Shown: piece by piece, positions 1 to 8,601 of the stretch | Position numbering within the stretch: position 1 is the first letter of the stretch | Layout: the number at the start of each line of letters is the position of its first letter | DNA from: Rasiella rasia | GTDB taxonomy: Bacteria; Bacteroidota; Bacteroidia; Flavobacteriales; Flavobacteriaceae | DNA: 64,000 bases | NCBI RefSeq assembly: GCF_011044175.1 | Contig: NZ_CP049057.1 | Span: forward strand, 3,115,501-3,179,500 | Direction of reading: 5' to 3' | Notes under the pieces: generated by a model | Told to the model about the DNA's origin: nothing | Databases searched by the model: none | The model's input: only the letters and a program-made list of their open reading frames with translations | Made by a program: the position numbers and the translations under genes

Positions 1-1193
1 TTGATATTAATGAACGTCGCGTAGCCGAGTTAAAATCGGGTAAAGACCATACACTTGAAGTTTCAGACAACCAATTGGCTGAAGTGCTACAGGAAAACCC
101 TGCTAAAGGACTTGTAGTTACAACATCGGCAGAAGACATGAAAGCTGCAACAGTGTTTATTGTAACCGTACCAACACCAACCAATAAATACAACCAGCCT
201 GTGCTAACTCCACTTATTAAGGCAAGTGAGACTATTGGGAAGTTATTAAAAGAAGGAGATGTTGTTATTTACGAATCTACCGTATACCCAGGGGTTACAG
301 AAGAAATTTGTGTCCCAATTTTAGAGGCAGAATCTAAAATGGTGTTTAATACAGACTTTTTTGCAGGGTACTCACCAGAACGAATTAATCCTGGAGATAA
401 AAAACATACAGTAACTCAAATTTTAAAAGTCACCTCGGGTTCTACGCCAGAGATTGCAGCAGAAATAGATGCCCTATATGCATCTGTTATTACCGCAGGG
501 ACTCACTTGGCACCAAGTATAAAAGTTGCGGAAGCTGCCAAGGTGATTGAAAACTCTCAGCGTGATATAAACATTGCCTTTGTAAACGAGCTGTCCAAGA
601 TATTTAGATTGCTGGATATTGATACGCAGGCCGTTTTAGAAGCGGCAGCTACCAAATGGAACTTTATTAAATTCACCCCAGGTTTGGTAGGTGGTCACTG
701 TATAGGTGTAGACCCATATTATTTAGCACAGAAAGCTCAAGAAGAAGGATACAACCCTGAGATTATTCTAGCAGGACGACGTATGAATGATGGAATGGGA
801 AACTATGTAGCACAAGAAATCATTAAATTAATGATTCAGAAAGAATGTAAAGTTAAGAACGGGCATGTGTTGCTAATGGGAATTACTTTTAAAGAGAATT
901 GTCCAGACATTAGAAATAGCAAGGTAATTGACGTAATTGAAGAGCTTAGAAAGTACAATTTAAATATAGATGTTTACGACCCCTGGGCAAATGTTACCGA
1001 AGTATATAACGAATTTGGATTGCATTTACTTACAGACGAATCGCAACTAAAGCAAAATTATGAAGCTGTTGTATTGGCGGTTGGTCATAATGAGTTTTCA
1101 ACGTTTCCTTTAGAGAATCATTTAGCTTCACCCTCTGTAGTATTTGACGTAAAGGGCTTTCTTCCCAAAGATAAAGTAGACGGATGTCTGTAA
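1..1193 (+). CDS. tviB: UDP-N-acetylhexosamine 6-dehydrogenase, TviB/WbpO type (5' partial)
   Basis: Oxidises C6 of a UDP-HexNAc to the uronic acid with NAD+ (family knowledge), feeding a HexNAcA residue to the polysaccharide. The frame is open from the left edge: the first full codon is at 3, and the visible part before the first in-frame start-like TTG (75) already reads as conserved protein (DINERRVAELKSG). The gene is therefore cut by the window and lacks about 30 N-terminal residues with the Rossmann GxGxxG. Visible are VPTPTNKYNQPVL, the ESTVYPGVTEE block, and the catalytic-cysteine motif GGHCIGVDPYYLA (Cys codon 699-701). The IGVDPYYLA form and VPTPTN favour TviB/WbpO over UDP-glucose or ManNAc dehydrogenases. 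It lies 23 nt upstream of a TviC-like epimerase, the usual partner. Confidence 0.9.
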   Translation, partial: DINERRVAELKSGKDHTLEVSDNQLAEVLQENPAKGLVVTTSAEDMKAATVFIVTVPTPTNKYNQPVLTPLIKASETIGKLLKEGDVVIYESTVYPGVTEEICVPILEAESKMVFNTDFFAGYSPERINPGDKKHTVTQILKVTSGSTPEIAAEIDALYASVITAGTHLAPSIKVAEAAKVIENSQRDINIAFVNELSKIFRLLDIDTQAVLEAAATKWNFIKFTPGLVGGHCIGVDPYYLAQKAQEEGYNPEIILAGRRMNDGMGNYVAQEIIKLMIQKECKVKNGHVLLMGITFKENCPDIRNSKVIDVIEELRKYNLNIDVYDPWANVTEVYNEFGLHLLTDESQLKQNYEAVVLAVGHNEFSTFPLENHLASPSVVFDVKGFLPKDKVDGCL

Positions 1194-1216
1194 ATCAATA
1201 TTTTTAATTTTAACTA

Positions 1217-2191
1217 GTGTACACTACTCAATACCATAAAGAATCGTTAGCTAATTTTTCTTTTCTCGTAACTGGAGGAGCTGGATTTATTGGTTCTAAT
1301 ATAGTAGAATATCTGCTGAAATTTAACGCAAAAAAAGTACGCGTACTCGATAATTTTGCCACTGGCTTTCGTGAAAACTTGAAACAATTTGAAGGTAATC
1401 CAGCTCTTGAATTGCTAGAAGGAGATATACGTGATGTTGCCGTTTGTAAAAAAGCCATGCAGGGAATCGACTATGTTTCACATCAGGCGGCGTTAGGAAG
1501 TGTGCCTAGAAGTATAAACGATCCAGCTACCTCAAACGAAGTAAATGTTTCTGGATTTTTAAATATGCTTATCGCTCAAAACGAGAGCGCTTCGGTAAAA
1601 AGATTGGTGTATGCTGCTAGCAGTAGCACCTACGGAGATAGTAAAAATTTACCTAAGGTTGAAGCGACTATAGGGAAACCACTTTCGCCATACGCGGTCA
1701 CCAAATTGGTAAACGAACTATACGCAGATGTTTTTTATAAAACCTACGGCACTGCAACTATAGGCTTACGTTATTTTAACGTGTTTGGACCTAAACAAAG
1801 TCCAACAGGAGCGTATGCAGCTGTAATACCTTTATTTATGCAAGCCTTAAAAGACGGTAAGGCGCCAACCATGAATGGTGATGGAGAACAAACAAGAGAT
1901 TTTACTTTTGTAGAAAACGCTGTGCAAGCAAACATAAAAGCTTTGTTCGCACCAGAAGACGCCGTAAATGAAGTTTATAATGTGGCATTTGGCGAACGTA
2001 TTAGTCTAAACACCCTTTGGGAAGATTTACAAGCAATTTCTAAAACGAATATGGCTGCCATTTATGGGCCACCTAGAAAAGGAGATGTAAAAGATTCGCT
2101 AGCAAATATCGATAAAGCGAATCGTTTGCTTGATTACAGTCCTAAGTTTTCGGTGAAAGATGGCTTGGCAATTACTTGGGAAGGATTTTAG
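1217..2191 (+). CDS. tviC: UDP-HexNAc(A) 4-epimerase, TviC/WbpP type
   Basis: Short-chain dehydrogenase/epimerase of 324 residues, the usual length. It interconverts UDP-GlcNAc(A) and UDP-GalNAc(A) at C4 in this family. The nucleotide-binding GGAGFIGS lies at residues 20-27, a serine-rich active-site strand (AASSST) at about 134-138, and the catalytic YxxxK is Y159/K163. The RYFNVFGPKQSPTGAYAAVIP segment is typical of WbpP/TviC. The start is GTG at 1217; no ATG fits upstream and the Rossmann strand begins soon after. Placement directly after the TviB-like dehydrogenase suggests the pair makes UDP-GalNAcA or a related uronic acid. Exact substrate order (epimerise first or oxidise first) cannot be read from sequence. 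Confidence 0.88.
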   Translation: MYTTQYHKESLANFSFLVTGGAGFIGSNIVEYLLKFNAKKVRVLDNFATGFRENLKQFEGNPALELLEGDIRDVAVCKKAMQGIDYVSHQAALGSVPRSINDPATSNEVNVSGFLNMLIAQNESASVKRLVYAASSSTYGDSKNLPKVEATIGKPLSPYAVTKLVNELYADVFYKTYGTATIGLRYFNVFGPKQSPTGAYAAVIPLFMQALKDGKAPTMNGDGEQTRDFTFVENAVQANIKALFAPEDAVNEVYNVAFGERISLNTLWEDLQAISKTNMAAIYGPPRKGDVKDSLANIDKANRLLDYSPKFSVKDGLAITWEGF

Positions 2192-2225
2192 ATGGTTTAA
2201 TAGAGTGCACAAACTAATGACGTCT

Positions 2226-2258
2226 TTTGGAAGTTAATCATTATAAATAGTAACTTGC
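2226..2258 (+). promoter_or_regulatory. Possible Bacteroidota promoter upstream of the ABC exporter
   Basis: TTTG at 2226-2229 is followed after 21 nt by TAACTTGC (2251-2258), an imperfect match to the TAnnTTTG -7 box. The wzm-like ATG lies 7 nt further on, in the 73-nt gap after the epimerase gene. The -7 box has mismatches, so this is tentative. Confidence 0.3.
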
Positions 2259-2264
2259 AATGCT

Positions 2265-3122
2265 ATGGCAGAAGAGAAATGGTTATATGAGATTTCGTCT
2301 AAACGAAAGTTATTCGACTTAAATCTCAAAGAAGTATGGCGCTACCGCGATCTACTATTTTTATTCGTTAAGCGAGATATTGTAACTGTATATAAACAAA
2401 CTGTTCTAGGGCCACTTTGGTATTTTATACAACCCTTATTCACATCGGTTATTTTTACGCTTGTCTTCAATAACCTAGGAAATATCAGTACGGGTGGAAT
2501 TCCTCCTTTTTTATTCAATCTAACTGGAATCACGGCTTGGAACTATTTTAAGGTTTGCCTTACCGGTACGTCTAATACATTTTCACGAAACCAATCGTTG
2601 TTCGGCAAAGTGTACTTCCCAAGGGTAATTATGCCAATGTCTGTTACGATTTCAAACTTATTGAAGTTTGGAATACAAGCACTTATATTAATTATATTCT
2701 ATGTTTATTATGTAAGCACAGGCACAGCTATTGCGCCAAATGAGACGTTACTGCTTTTTCCAATTCTATTGCTTATGATGGCATGTCTTGGTTTGGGAGC
2801 TGGAATGATTATTTCTTCATTAACAACCAAATATCGCGACCTTCAAGTACTTATTACGTTTGCTGTTGGTTTACTTATGTATTTGTCTGCAGTGCCGTAC
2901 CCGCTGAGTGAAGCTAATAAAAAGTTTCCGAGCTATGTTGCAGATTTTGTAACCTTTAATCCGGTAACCCAAATTATTGAAGGGTTTAGATATATGGTGT
3001 TGGGGTCGGGAGACTTTACATGGACGGGGTTTGTATATGCGTTGGTGTGTTCATTGGTTTTATTCTTTCTAGGACTAGTTGTCTTTAACAGAACCGAAAA
3101 AAGTTTTATAGATACTGTATAA
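2265..3122 (+). CDS. wzm: Polysaccharide ABC exporter permease (Wzm-like)
   Basis: Membrane subunit (285 residues) of an ABC-2 type exporter that moves undecaprenyl-linked polysaccharide across the inner membrane. A cytoplasmic N-terminus carries the WRYRDLLFLFVKRDI amphipathic segment and YKQTVLGPLWYFIQP, hallmarks of the O-antigen/teichoic-acid permease family. About six hydrophobic segments follow (around residues 50-70, 85-105, 130-155, 165-190, 195-215, 255-275). The ATG start at 2265 fits the family. Its stop overlaps the next ATG by one base (TAATG), coupling it to the ATPase gene. This points to an ABC-dependent export route, although a Wzy-like protein is also encoded downstream. Confidence 0.9.
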   Translation: MAEEKWLYEISSKRKLFDLNLKEVWRYRDLLFLFVKRDIVTVYKQTVLGPLWYFIQPLFTSVIFTLVFNNLGNISTGGIPPFLFNLTGITAWNYFKVCLTGTSNTFSRNQSLFGKVYFPRVIMPMSVTISNLLKFGIQALILIIFYVYYVSTGTAIAPNETLLLFPILLLMMACLGLGAGMIISSLTTKYRDLQVLITFAVGLLMYLSAVPYPLSEANKKFPSYVADFVTFNPVTQIIEGFRYMVLGSGDFTWTGFVYALVCSLVLFFLGLVVFNRTEKSFIDTV

Positions 3123-4420
3123 TGGAAAAGGTAATTTTAAAAGCTGAAAATATTAGCAAACAATACCGTTTGGGTGTTGTTGGTACCGGTACTGTAAAAC
3201 ACGATTTCAATAGGTTTCTTGCGAGAATACTAGGCAAGCCTGACCCTTATCTTAAAGTAGGGGCTGAAAACGATAGAAGCGCCAAAGCCACTGGAAACTA
3301 TGTTTGGGCGTTACAAGACATTAATTTTGAATTAAAGAGAGGTGAAGTATTAGGGATTATTGGAAAAAATGGTGCGGGAAAATCTACGCTCTTAAAAATA
3401 TTGAGTCGCGTTACTGCGCCTACAACAGGAGTAATTAAAACCCGAGGTAGAATTGCCTCATTATTAGAAGTGGGTACTGGTTTTCATCCAGAACTTACGG
3501 GCCTAGAGAATATTTACTTAAACGGTGCTATACTTGGAATGACCAAGGCAGAAATAAAGCGCAAGGAAGAAGAGATTATCGAGTTTTCTGGCTGCCAAAT
3601 GTATATAGATACTCCAGTGAAACGATATAGTAGTGGGATGCGCGTACGCTTGGCGTTTGCGGTGGCAGCACATTTAGAGCCTGATATTCTGGTAGTAGAC
3701 GAGGTTTTAGCGGTTGGCGATGTAGACTTTCAGAAAAAAGCCATTGGCAAAATGCAGGAGATTAGCGAGGGAGATGGTAGAACAGTTTTGTTTGTAAGTC
3801 ATAATATGGCGGCAGTTAAAAACTTATGTACCCGTGGGATTGTACTTGAAAATGGTAAATCTATTTACGAAGGAAATGCGAATGATGCGGTAGAGTATTA
3901 TTTAAAAAATGCCTTTCAACTTAGTAAAACACACATTCTTGAGCGAACAGATAGAAAGGGAAATAAAAAATTGCAAATAGAATCGATACAAATTGAGAAT
4001 AATCGAGATGTTGAAGTATCCGAATTGTACTCTGGAGAATCGTATGCAATGAAATTTTATTATACTCAATATAAGCCTGTTGAAGCAGGTCAACTCACAC
4101 TTGTAGTTCAATTTCGAAATCAAAAAGATGAACTTGCATGCACTATTGGTACAGACGAGATGGGAATTCGTTTTTCTGAAATTTCAAAATCAGGGTATTT
4201 TCAGATAAGCATACCTAAACTGCAGTTCAGAGAAGGAGAGTATACTATTAGTTATATGATTAGTGAAAAGCTTTCGCAGAATTCAAAACACAATGTAATA
4301 GATAATCTTCAAAACGCAAGAACCATGTCAGTAATGAAAAGTGACTATTGGAAATCGGGCGTTTTTAATAGGCCTAATGGCTTTATTCAAGAGGCCTCTA
4401 TAGAACTAATAAAAAAATAA
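3122..4420 (+). CDS. wzt: Polysaccharide ABC exporter ATPase with C-terminal glycan-binding domain (Wzt-like)
   Basis: ATPase partner of the preceding permease, 432 residues. Walker A GKNGAGKST is at 81-89, the signature SSGMR at 170-174, and Walker B ILVVDE at 189-194. An insertion between the first strand and Walker A (residues 20-60) is usual in this family. Residues about 270-432 form an extra beta-rich C-terminal domain like that of Wzt proteins, which recognise the non-reducing-end modification of the finished glycan (family knowledge). The domain therefore suggests that chain termination by a decorating enzyme is read before export. That role is inference, and the domain is divergent. 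Confidence 0.88.
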   Translation: MEKVILKAENISKQYRLGVVGTGTVKHDFNRFLARILGKPDPYLKVGAENDRSAKATGNYVWALQDINFELKRGEVLGIIGKNGAGKSTLLKILSRVTAPTTGVIKTRGRIASLLEVGTGFHPELTGLENIYLNGAILGMTKAEIKRKEEEIIEFSGCQMYIDTPVKRYSSGMRVRLAFAVAAHLEPDILVVDEVLAVGDVDFQKKAIGKMQEISEGDGRTVLFVSHNMAAVKNLCTRGIVLENGKSIYEGNANDAVEYYLKNAFQLSKTHILERTDRKGNKKLQIESIQIENNRDVEVSELYSGESYAMKFYYTQYKPVEAGQLTLVVQFRNQKDELACTIGTDEMGIRFSEISKSGYFQISIPKLQFREGEYTISYMISEKLSQNSKHNVIDNLQNARTMSVMKSDYWKSGVFNRPNGFIQEASIELIKK

Positions 4421-4423
4421 CGC

Positions 4424-5428
4424 ATGTCAACATTTGTAAACTCAAAAAAAATACTTGTTACAGGAGCCGATGGCTTTATTGGCTCACATTTGGTAGAATA
4501 CCTTGTTGGGCAAGGACATCAGGTTAAGGCGTTCTGCTTCTATAATTCCTTTAACTCTTGGGGTTGGTTAGATAGCCTTCCAAAAGAAACCTTAGATAAC
4601 ATTGAAGTTTTCACAGGCGATATTAGAGACCCCAACGGGGTACGCACAGCTATGAAAGATGTATCGATAGTATATCACTTGGCTGCGTTAATTGCAATTC
4701 CTTTTAGCTACCACTCGCCAGATAGTTATATAGATACCAATGTAAAGGGTACATTAAATGTAGTACAGGCAGCCCGTGATTTTGAAATAGAACGCGTTTT
4801 AGTTACTTCTACCTCAGAAGTATATGGCACAGCGCAATATGTGCCTATAGACGAAAAGCACCCAAAACAACCACAATCACCCTATTCTGCATCAAAAATA
4901 GGCGCAGATTGCATTGCGGACTCGTTTTACCGAAGTTTCGACCTTCCTGTTACTATAGTACGTCCTTTTAATACCTTTGGTCCACGGCAGTCTGCACGCG
5001 CTTTTATTCCAACTATTATTACACAATTGCTTAACGGTTTTGATGAAATTAAATTAGGCGATATTACACCAACCCGTGATTTGCTATATGTAAAAGATAC
5101 AGTACGTGGTTTCGAAACCATCGCTAATACGCCTTCTTTAATTGGGCATGAGGTTAACATTGCTACCAATTCTGAAATTACTATTGGCGAAGTAGCAGAA
5201 CGTTTAATTAAACTAATTAATCCGAAGGCTAAAATTACCTTAGATGAAACCCGTCTTCGTCCAGAAAAAAGTGAAGTTTTTAGATTGTTTGGAGACAATA
5301 CCAAACTCATGAAACATACCAACTGGAAAACGCAGTACGCATTCAACGATGCCTTGCAGGAAACCATAGACTGGTTTGCAAACAAAGAAAATTTAAAGCA
5401 ATACAAAGCGGGTATTTACAATGTATAG
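4424..5428 (+). CDS. legB: NAD-dependent 4,6-dehydratase LegB (legionaminic acid pathway)
   Basis: First dedicated step of legionaminic-type sugar synthesis: 4,6-dehydration of a nucleotide-linked GlcNAc to the 4-keto-6-deoxy sugar. The protein has 334 residues, with GADGFIG at 14-20, a TSTSEVYG active-site segment at about 128-135, and YxxxK as Y154/K158. The distinctive FCFYNSFNSWGWLD segment (38-50) is characteristic of LegB rather than of PseB or GDP-mannose dehydratase. ATG lies 3 nt after the Wzt stop, and its 3' end overlaps the legC start by 8 nt. Whether the substrate is UDP- or GDP-GlcNAc is undecided, but the PtmE-like gene downstream favours a GDP route. Confidence 0.87.
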   Translation: MSTFVNSKKILVTGADGFIGSHLVEYLVGQGHQVKAFCFYNSFNSWGWLDSLPKETLDNIEVFTGDIRDPNGVRTAMKDVSIVYHLAALIAIPFSYHSPDSYIDTNVKGTLNVVQAARDFEIERVLVTSTSEVYGTAQYVPIDEKHPKQPQSPYSASKIGADCIADSFYRSFDLPVTIVRPFNTFGPRQSARAFIPTIITQLLNGFDEIKLGDITPTRDLLYVKDTVRGFETIANTPSLIGHEVNIATNSEITIGEVAERLIKLINPKAKITLDETRLRPEKSEVFRLFGDNTKLMKHTNWKTQYAFNDALQETIDWFANKENLKQYKAGIYNV

Positions 5429-6560
5429 CAACCTGGTCTCTTTTGTTCAAAATGAATTTGGTACAACAGACTTTATTCCGTTACATGAACCTCGGTTTGT
5501 AGGAAATGAAAAAAAGTATGTAGCAGATGCCATAGACTCTACCTTTGTGTCTTCTGTAGGCGCTTATGTAAACCGGTTTGAAGAGGATTTTGCGAAAAAC
5601 ACCCAACAATCGTATGCGGTGGCAACCGTTAACGGTACAGCTGCTCTGCACATTGCCATGCTTTTAGCTGGCGTAGAAAAAGACACCGAGGTATTAACGC
5701 AAGCGCTCACTTTTGTTGCTACGTGTAATGCAATTTCGTACCTGGGTGCCGTTCCGCATTTTGTAGATGTAGACAGAACTACTTTGGGGATGTGCCCCGT
5801 AAAACTGGCATCGCATCTAGAATCTGTAGCCGAAATGCGAAATGGTACTTGTTATAATAAAATTACCAACCGCAAGATATCGGCTTGTGTGCCTATGCAT
5901 ACCTTTGGCCATATAGGGGCAATAGAATCTCTGGTGCAGGTGTGTAATACCTATGGTATACCCTTGGTTGAAGATGCCGCAGAAGCCTTAGGTAGCTATA
6001 AAAATGGCAAGCATGCTGGCAGCTTTGGTGCTGTAGCCGCTTTCAGTTTTAACGGGAACAAAGTAATCACGGCAGGCGGAGGAGGTGCCATTACCACGAA
6101 TGATGAAACCTTGGCTAAAAGAGCAAAGCACCTTACTACAACGGCTAAAATTCCGCATAAATACAAATACGAACACGATGCCATAGGGTACAACTACCGT
6201 ATGCCAAATCTTAACGCGGCGCTTTTAGTGGCGCAATTAGAGCAATTACCATTGTTCTTGAAGAAAAAACGAGCTTTAGCAGAAAGATATGAGGCATTTT
6301 GTACCAAGGAAAGGTTACAGTTTATTGAAGAGCCAAAGAATACACAGTCTAATTACTGGCTTATGGCGTTATTGTTAGATAGCGAAAATCAGCGTGATGA
6401 ATTTTTAGAATACACTAATACACATGGTGTTATGACACGACCTATCTGGCAACTCATGAATCGGTTACCCATGTTTGCAGATTGTCCAAGTGCTTTACTG
6501 GAAGATTCTGAATTTCTTGAGGCTCGGGTGGTGAATATTCCGAGTAGTGTAATTTTGTAG
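5421..6560 (+). CDS. legC: LegC-family PLP-dependent sugar aminotransferase
   Basis: Transfers an amino group to C4 of the keto-sugar made by LegB. It has 379 residues of the DegT/DnrJ/EryC1 fold. The PLP lysine is K214 in FSFNGNKVITAGGGG, and the cofactor-stacking segment VEDAAEALGS is at 183-192. The start LVSFVQNEFG and LHEPRFVGNEKKYV are typical of LegC proteins. The ATG at 5421 overlaps the legB stop by 8 nt. Identification rests on both internal motifs and the LegB neighbour. The usual next genes, an N-acetyltransferase (LegH) and a hydrolysing 2-epimerase (LegG/NeuC), are not in the following positions. Confidence 0.88.
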   Translation: MYSNLVSFVQNEFGTTDFIPLHEPRFVGNEKKYVADAIDSTFVSSVGAYVNRFEEDFAKNTQQSYAVATVNGTAALHIAMLLAGVEKDTEVLTQALTFVATCNAISYLGAVPHFVDVDRTTLGMCPVKLASHLESVAEMRNGTCYNKITNRKISACVPMHTFGHIGAIESLVQVCNTYGIPLVEDAAEALGSYKNGKHAGSFGAVAAFSFNGNKVITAGGGGAITTNDETLAKRAKHLTTTAKIPHKYKYEHDAIGYNYRMPNLNAALLVAQLEQLPLFLKKKRALAERYEAFCTKERLQFIEEPKNTQSNYWLMALLLDSENQRDEFLEYTNTHGVMTRPIWQLMNRLPMFADCPSALLEDSEFLEARVVNIPSSVIL

Positions 6561-6589
6561 AAGGAAGTATGCTAACAATTGTATCTTTG
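6553..6589 (+). promoter_or_regulatory. Candidate promoter upstream of the GT2-like gene
   Basis: TTTTG at 6553-6557 and a perfect TAnnTTTG box, TATCTTTG at 6582-6589, are 24 nt apart, slightly long for a Bacteroidota promoter. The ATG at 6609 follows 19 nt after the box. The -33-like element sits in the last codons of legC. Confidence 0.42.
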
Positions 6590-6608
6590 TGTTAATTTAT
6601 AAACTACT

Positions 6609-7451
6609 ATGAATTCTTGTTGCTTTGCTAGTGTAATTTTTGAAGGAAATATACCGTTCTTTCCGGAGTTCTTAAGCTCTTTGCAGGCGCAAATCGATTC
6701 AGATTTTACCCTATTACTTTTTAACGATGGTGTTGAAAATTTAGAAGCACACGTATCTGAATACACCTTACCTTTTCGAATAATTACAGCTTCTGGAACT
6801 AGTGCCGAAATACGTCAACAAATGTTGACATACCTTGCCGCTTCAGAATTTGACTTTGCTGTGTTTGGTGACACAGACGATTATTTTGCGCTTAATAGAA
6901 TTGCTATTTCTAAGAAATTGCTGAAGGAGCATCCAATTATAGCAAATGATGTTTGGTTGGTAGATGAGGCCGGTAAACTATTACAACAAGGGTATTGGAG
7001 CATTCGTCCCGAAGTTAAAGAGGATATTTCATATGAAAGTTTACGCCATTACAACGTATTAGGACTAGGTAATACTGCTATTCAAACTTCCATCTTGCCA
7101 AAAAACTTAGCGCTACCAGCATCGTTAATAGCCGTAGATTGGTATGTGTTTTCATGTCTTTTGAAAAGCGGCTTAAAAGCACACTTTACGTCGAGTACTC
7201 ATATCTATTATAGACAGTATGAAGGCAATACTATTGGTTTAAAAAAGTTAACTTTGCAACGGTTTAAAAAAGAAGCAACAGTAAAATTGCAGCATTATAA
7301 AGCTTTGGCTAAGCTAGATGAAGAAATCACACCCTTGGCGCTGCGTTTTGAAGAAATGGTACAAACGTTAGATACTTTTTCTGAAACTCAGTTAACAAAG
7401 TTTAGTAAACAACAAGAACATCCCTTTTGGTGGGAACAAGTACAACCGTAA
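6609..7451 (+). CDS. GT2-like glycosyltransferase in the nonulosonate block
   Basis: A 280-residue protein resembling the GT-A fold of family 2. The N-terminus reads as strand-loop-strand (ASVIFEGN, then LLLFNDGVENLE), with a DxD-like FGDTDDYFA at about 89-97 where metal and nucleotide-sugar would bind. The C-terminal third is charged and helical without membrane segments. ATG at 6609 is the only sensible start. It sits between legC and legI, where NeuC/LegG or LegH would usually be found, but it shows no NeuC motif. It may transfer the nonulosonic acid or another sugar; the acceptor cannot be deduced. The assignment rests on the fold-like pattern, not a strong family signature. Confidence 0.6.
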   Translation: MNSCCFASVIFEGNIPFFPEFLSSLQAQIDSDFTLLLFNDGVENLEAHVSEYTLPFRIITASGTSAEIRQQMLTYLAASEFDFAVFGDTDDYFALNRIAISKKLLKEHPIIANDVWLVDEAGKLLQQGYWSIRPEVKEDISYESLRHYNVLGLGNTAIQTSILPKNLALPASLIAVDWYVFSCLLKSGLKAHFTSSTHIYYRQYEGNTIGLKKLTLQRFKKEATVKLQHYKALAKLDEEITPLALRFEEMVQTLDTFSETQLTKFSKQQEHPFWWEQVQP

Positions 7452-7541
7452 ACGTATGCAGTGCCTATAAGTACGGAATAAATTTAATGAAGATGTAAGC
7501 ATTAGGCGTACCATCTTCTAATTTTTCAATAGTCGAAACAG

Positions 7542-8597
7542 ATGAAAATTCAAATTTCAAAGAATAAAGAAATATTCAATTTTAGTCAGCCCTACATCAT
7601 AGCAGAGATTGGTGCCAATCACAACGGCGATATGGATCTTGCGAAAAAGATGATAGATAGCGCAGTAGATTGTGGTTGCGATGCTGTAAAATTTCAATCA
7701 TGGACCCCACAGTCGTTAATTGCTAAAGAGGAGTATGATCGCAATCAGGTATATGACGATTCACCAAAAAAGCACTTTGGGTCTTTAGAGGAAATGGTAA
7801 CCAAGTATTACTTGCGTCCAGAGCAACATTTTGAGCTAAAAGAATATTGTGAGGGCAAAGGCGTAGATTTTTGTTCATCTCCTTTTTCGACTAAAGAAGT
7901 AGACTTGCTTATGGAAATTGGGGTGCCATTTCTTAAAATAGCTTCTATGGATATAAATAACATTCCATTTTTGAAGTATGCGGCACGTACTATGAAACCT
8001 ATAGTAGTTTCTACTGGAATGGCAACAATTGCCGAGATAGACAGAGCAGTGCAGACTATTCGCGGAGAAGGCAATGAGCAAATTTGTCTCTTACATTGTA
8101 TTTCAATCTACCCACCAAAAGACAAAGACATTCACCTACGCAACATAGCCATGTTACAGGATACTTTTAATTTGCCTGTTGGTTTTTCAGATCACTCTTT
8201 TGGTACCGCAGTGCCGTTAGCGTCTGTTGCATTAGGCGCTTGTATCATTGAAAAACATTTTACACTAGACAAAGATTTACCAGGTTGGGATCATGAGATT
8301 TCTGCAGATCCGGTTGAAATGAAAGCCATTTGCTATGATTCTAAAAAGATTCAGGCGGCTATGGGTAATGTGCATAGAACCGTTTCGGACGAAGAGGAGG
8401 CTAAAAAAGATAAGTTTAGACGTAGTATTGTTGCGGCAACCGACTTAAAAAAGGGAACGGTACTTTCCGAAGAACATTTCGACTATAAAAGACCAGGAAC
8501 GGGGATTCCTCCAAACGAATATTTATATGTTGCTGGTAGAAAACTTAACTGCGATATTGCTGCAGACACCTTATTAACTTGGGATCATTTTGAATAA
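7542..8597 (+). CDS. legI: Nonulosonic acid synthase (NeuB/LegI family)
   Basis: Condenses phosphoenolpyruvate with a 6-carbon N-acyl sugar to form a nine-carbon sialic-type acid. It has 351 residues. The TIM barrel carries AEIGANHNGD (catalytic-site E22), KFQSW (K50), KIAS (132-135), VSTGMAT, LLHC (metal-type H185), GFSDHS (H218) and EKHFTLD (237-243). A C-terminal SAF/antifreeze-like domain (about 290-350) forms the lid of the partner active site in the dimer. All expected motifs are intact, so this is the likely functional synthase of the locus. LegB and LegC upstream argue for legionaminic-type rather than neuraminic acid. The 90-nt gap upstream contains no strong promoter match. Confidence 0.92.
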   Translation: MKIQISKNKEIFNFSQPYIIAEIGANHNGDMDLAKKMIDSAVDCGCDAVKFQSWTPQSLIAKEEYDRNQVYDDSPKKHFGSLEEMVTKYYLRPEQHFELKEYCEGKGVDFCSSPFSTKEVDLLMEIGVPFLKIASMDINNIPFLKYAARTMKPIVVSTGMATIAEIDRAVQTIRGEGNEQICLLHCISIYPPKDKDIHLRNIAMLQDTFNLPVGFSDHSFGTAVPLASVALGACIIEKHFTLDKDLPGWDHEISADPVEMKAICYDSKKIQAAMGNVHRTVSDEEEAKKDKFRRSIVAATDLKKGTVLSEEHFDYKRPGTGIPPNEYLYVAGRKLNCDIAADTLLTWDHFE

Positions 8598-8601
8598 ACC
8601 C

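Noticed and set aside
4927-5406. A 159-codon open frame on - inside legB
   Set aside because: Its peptide shows no domain or signal, and the sense frame is a complete conserved dehydratase.
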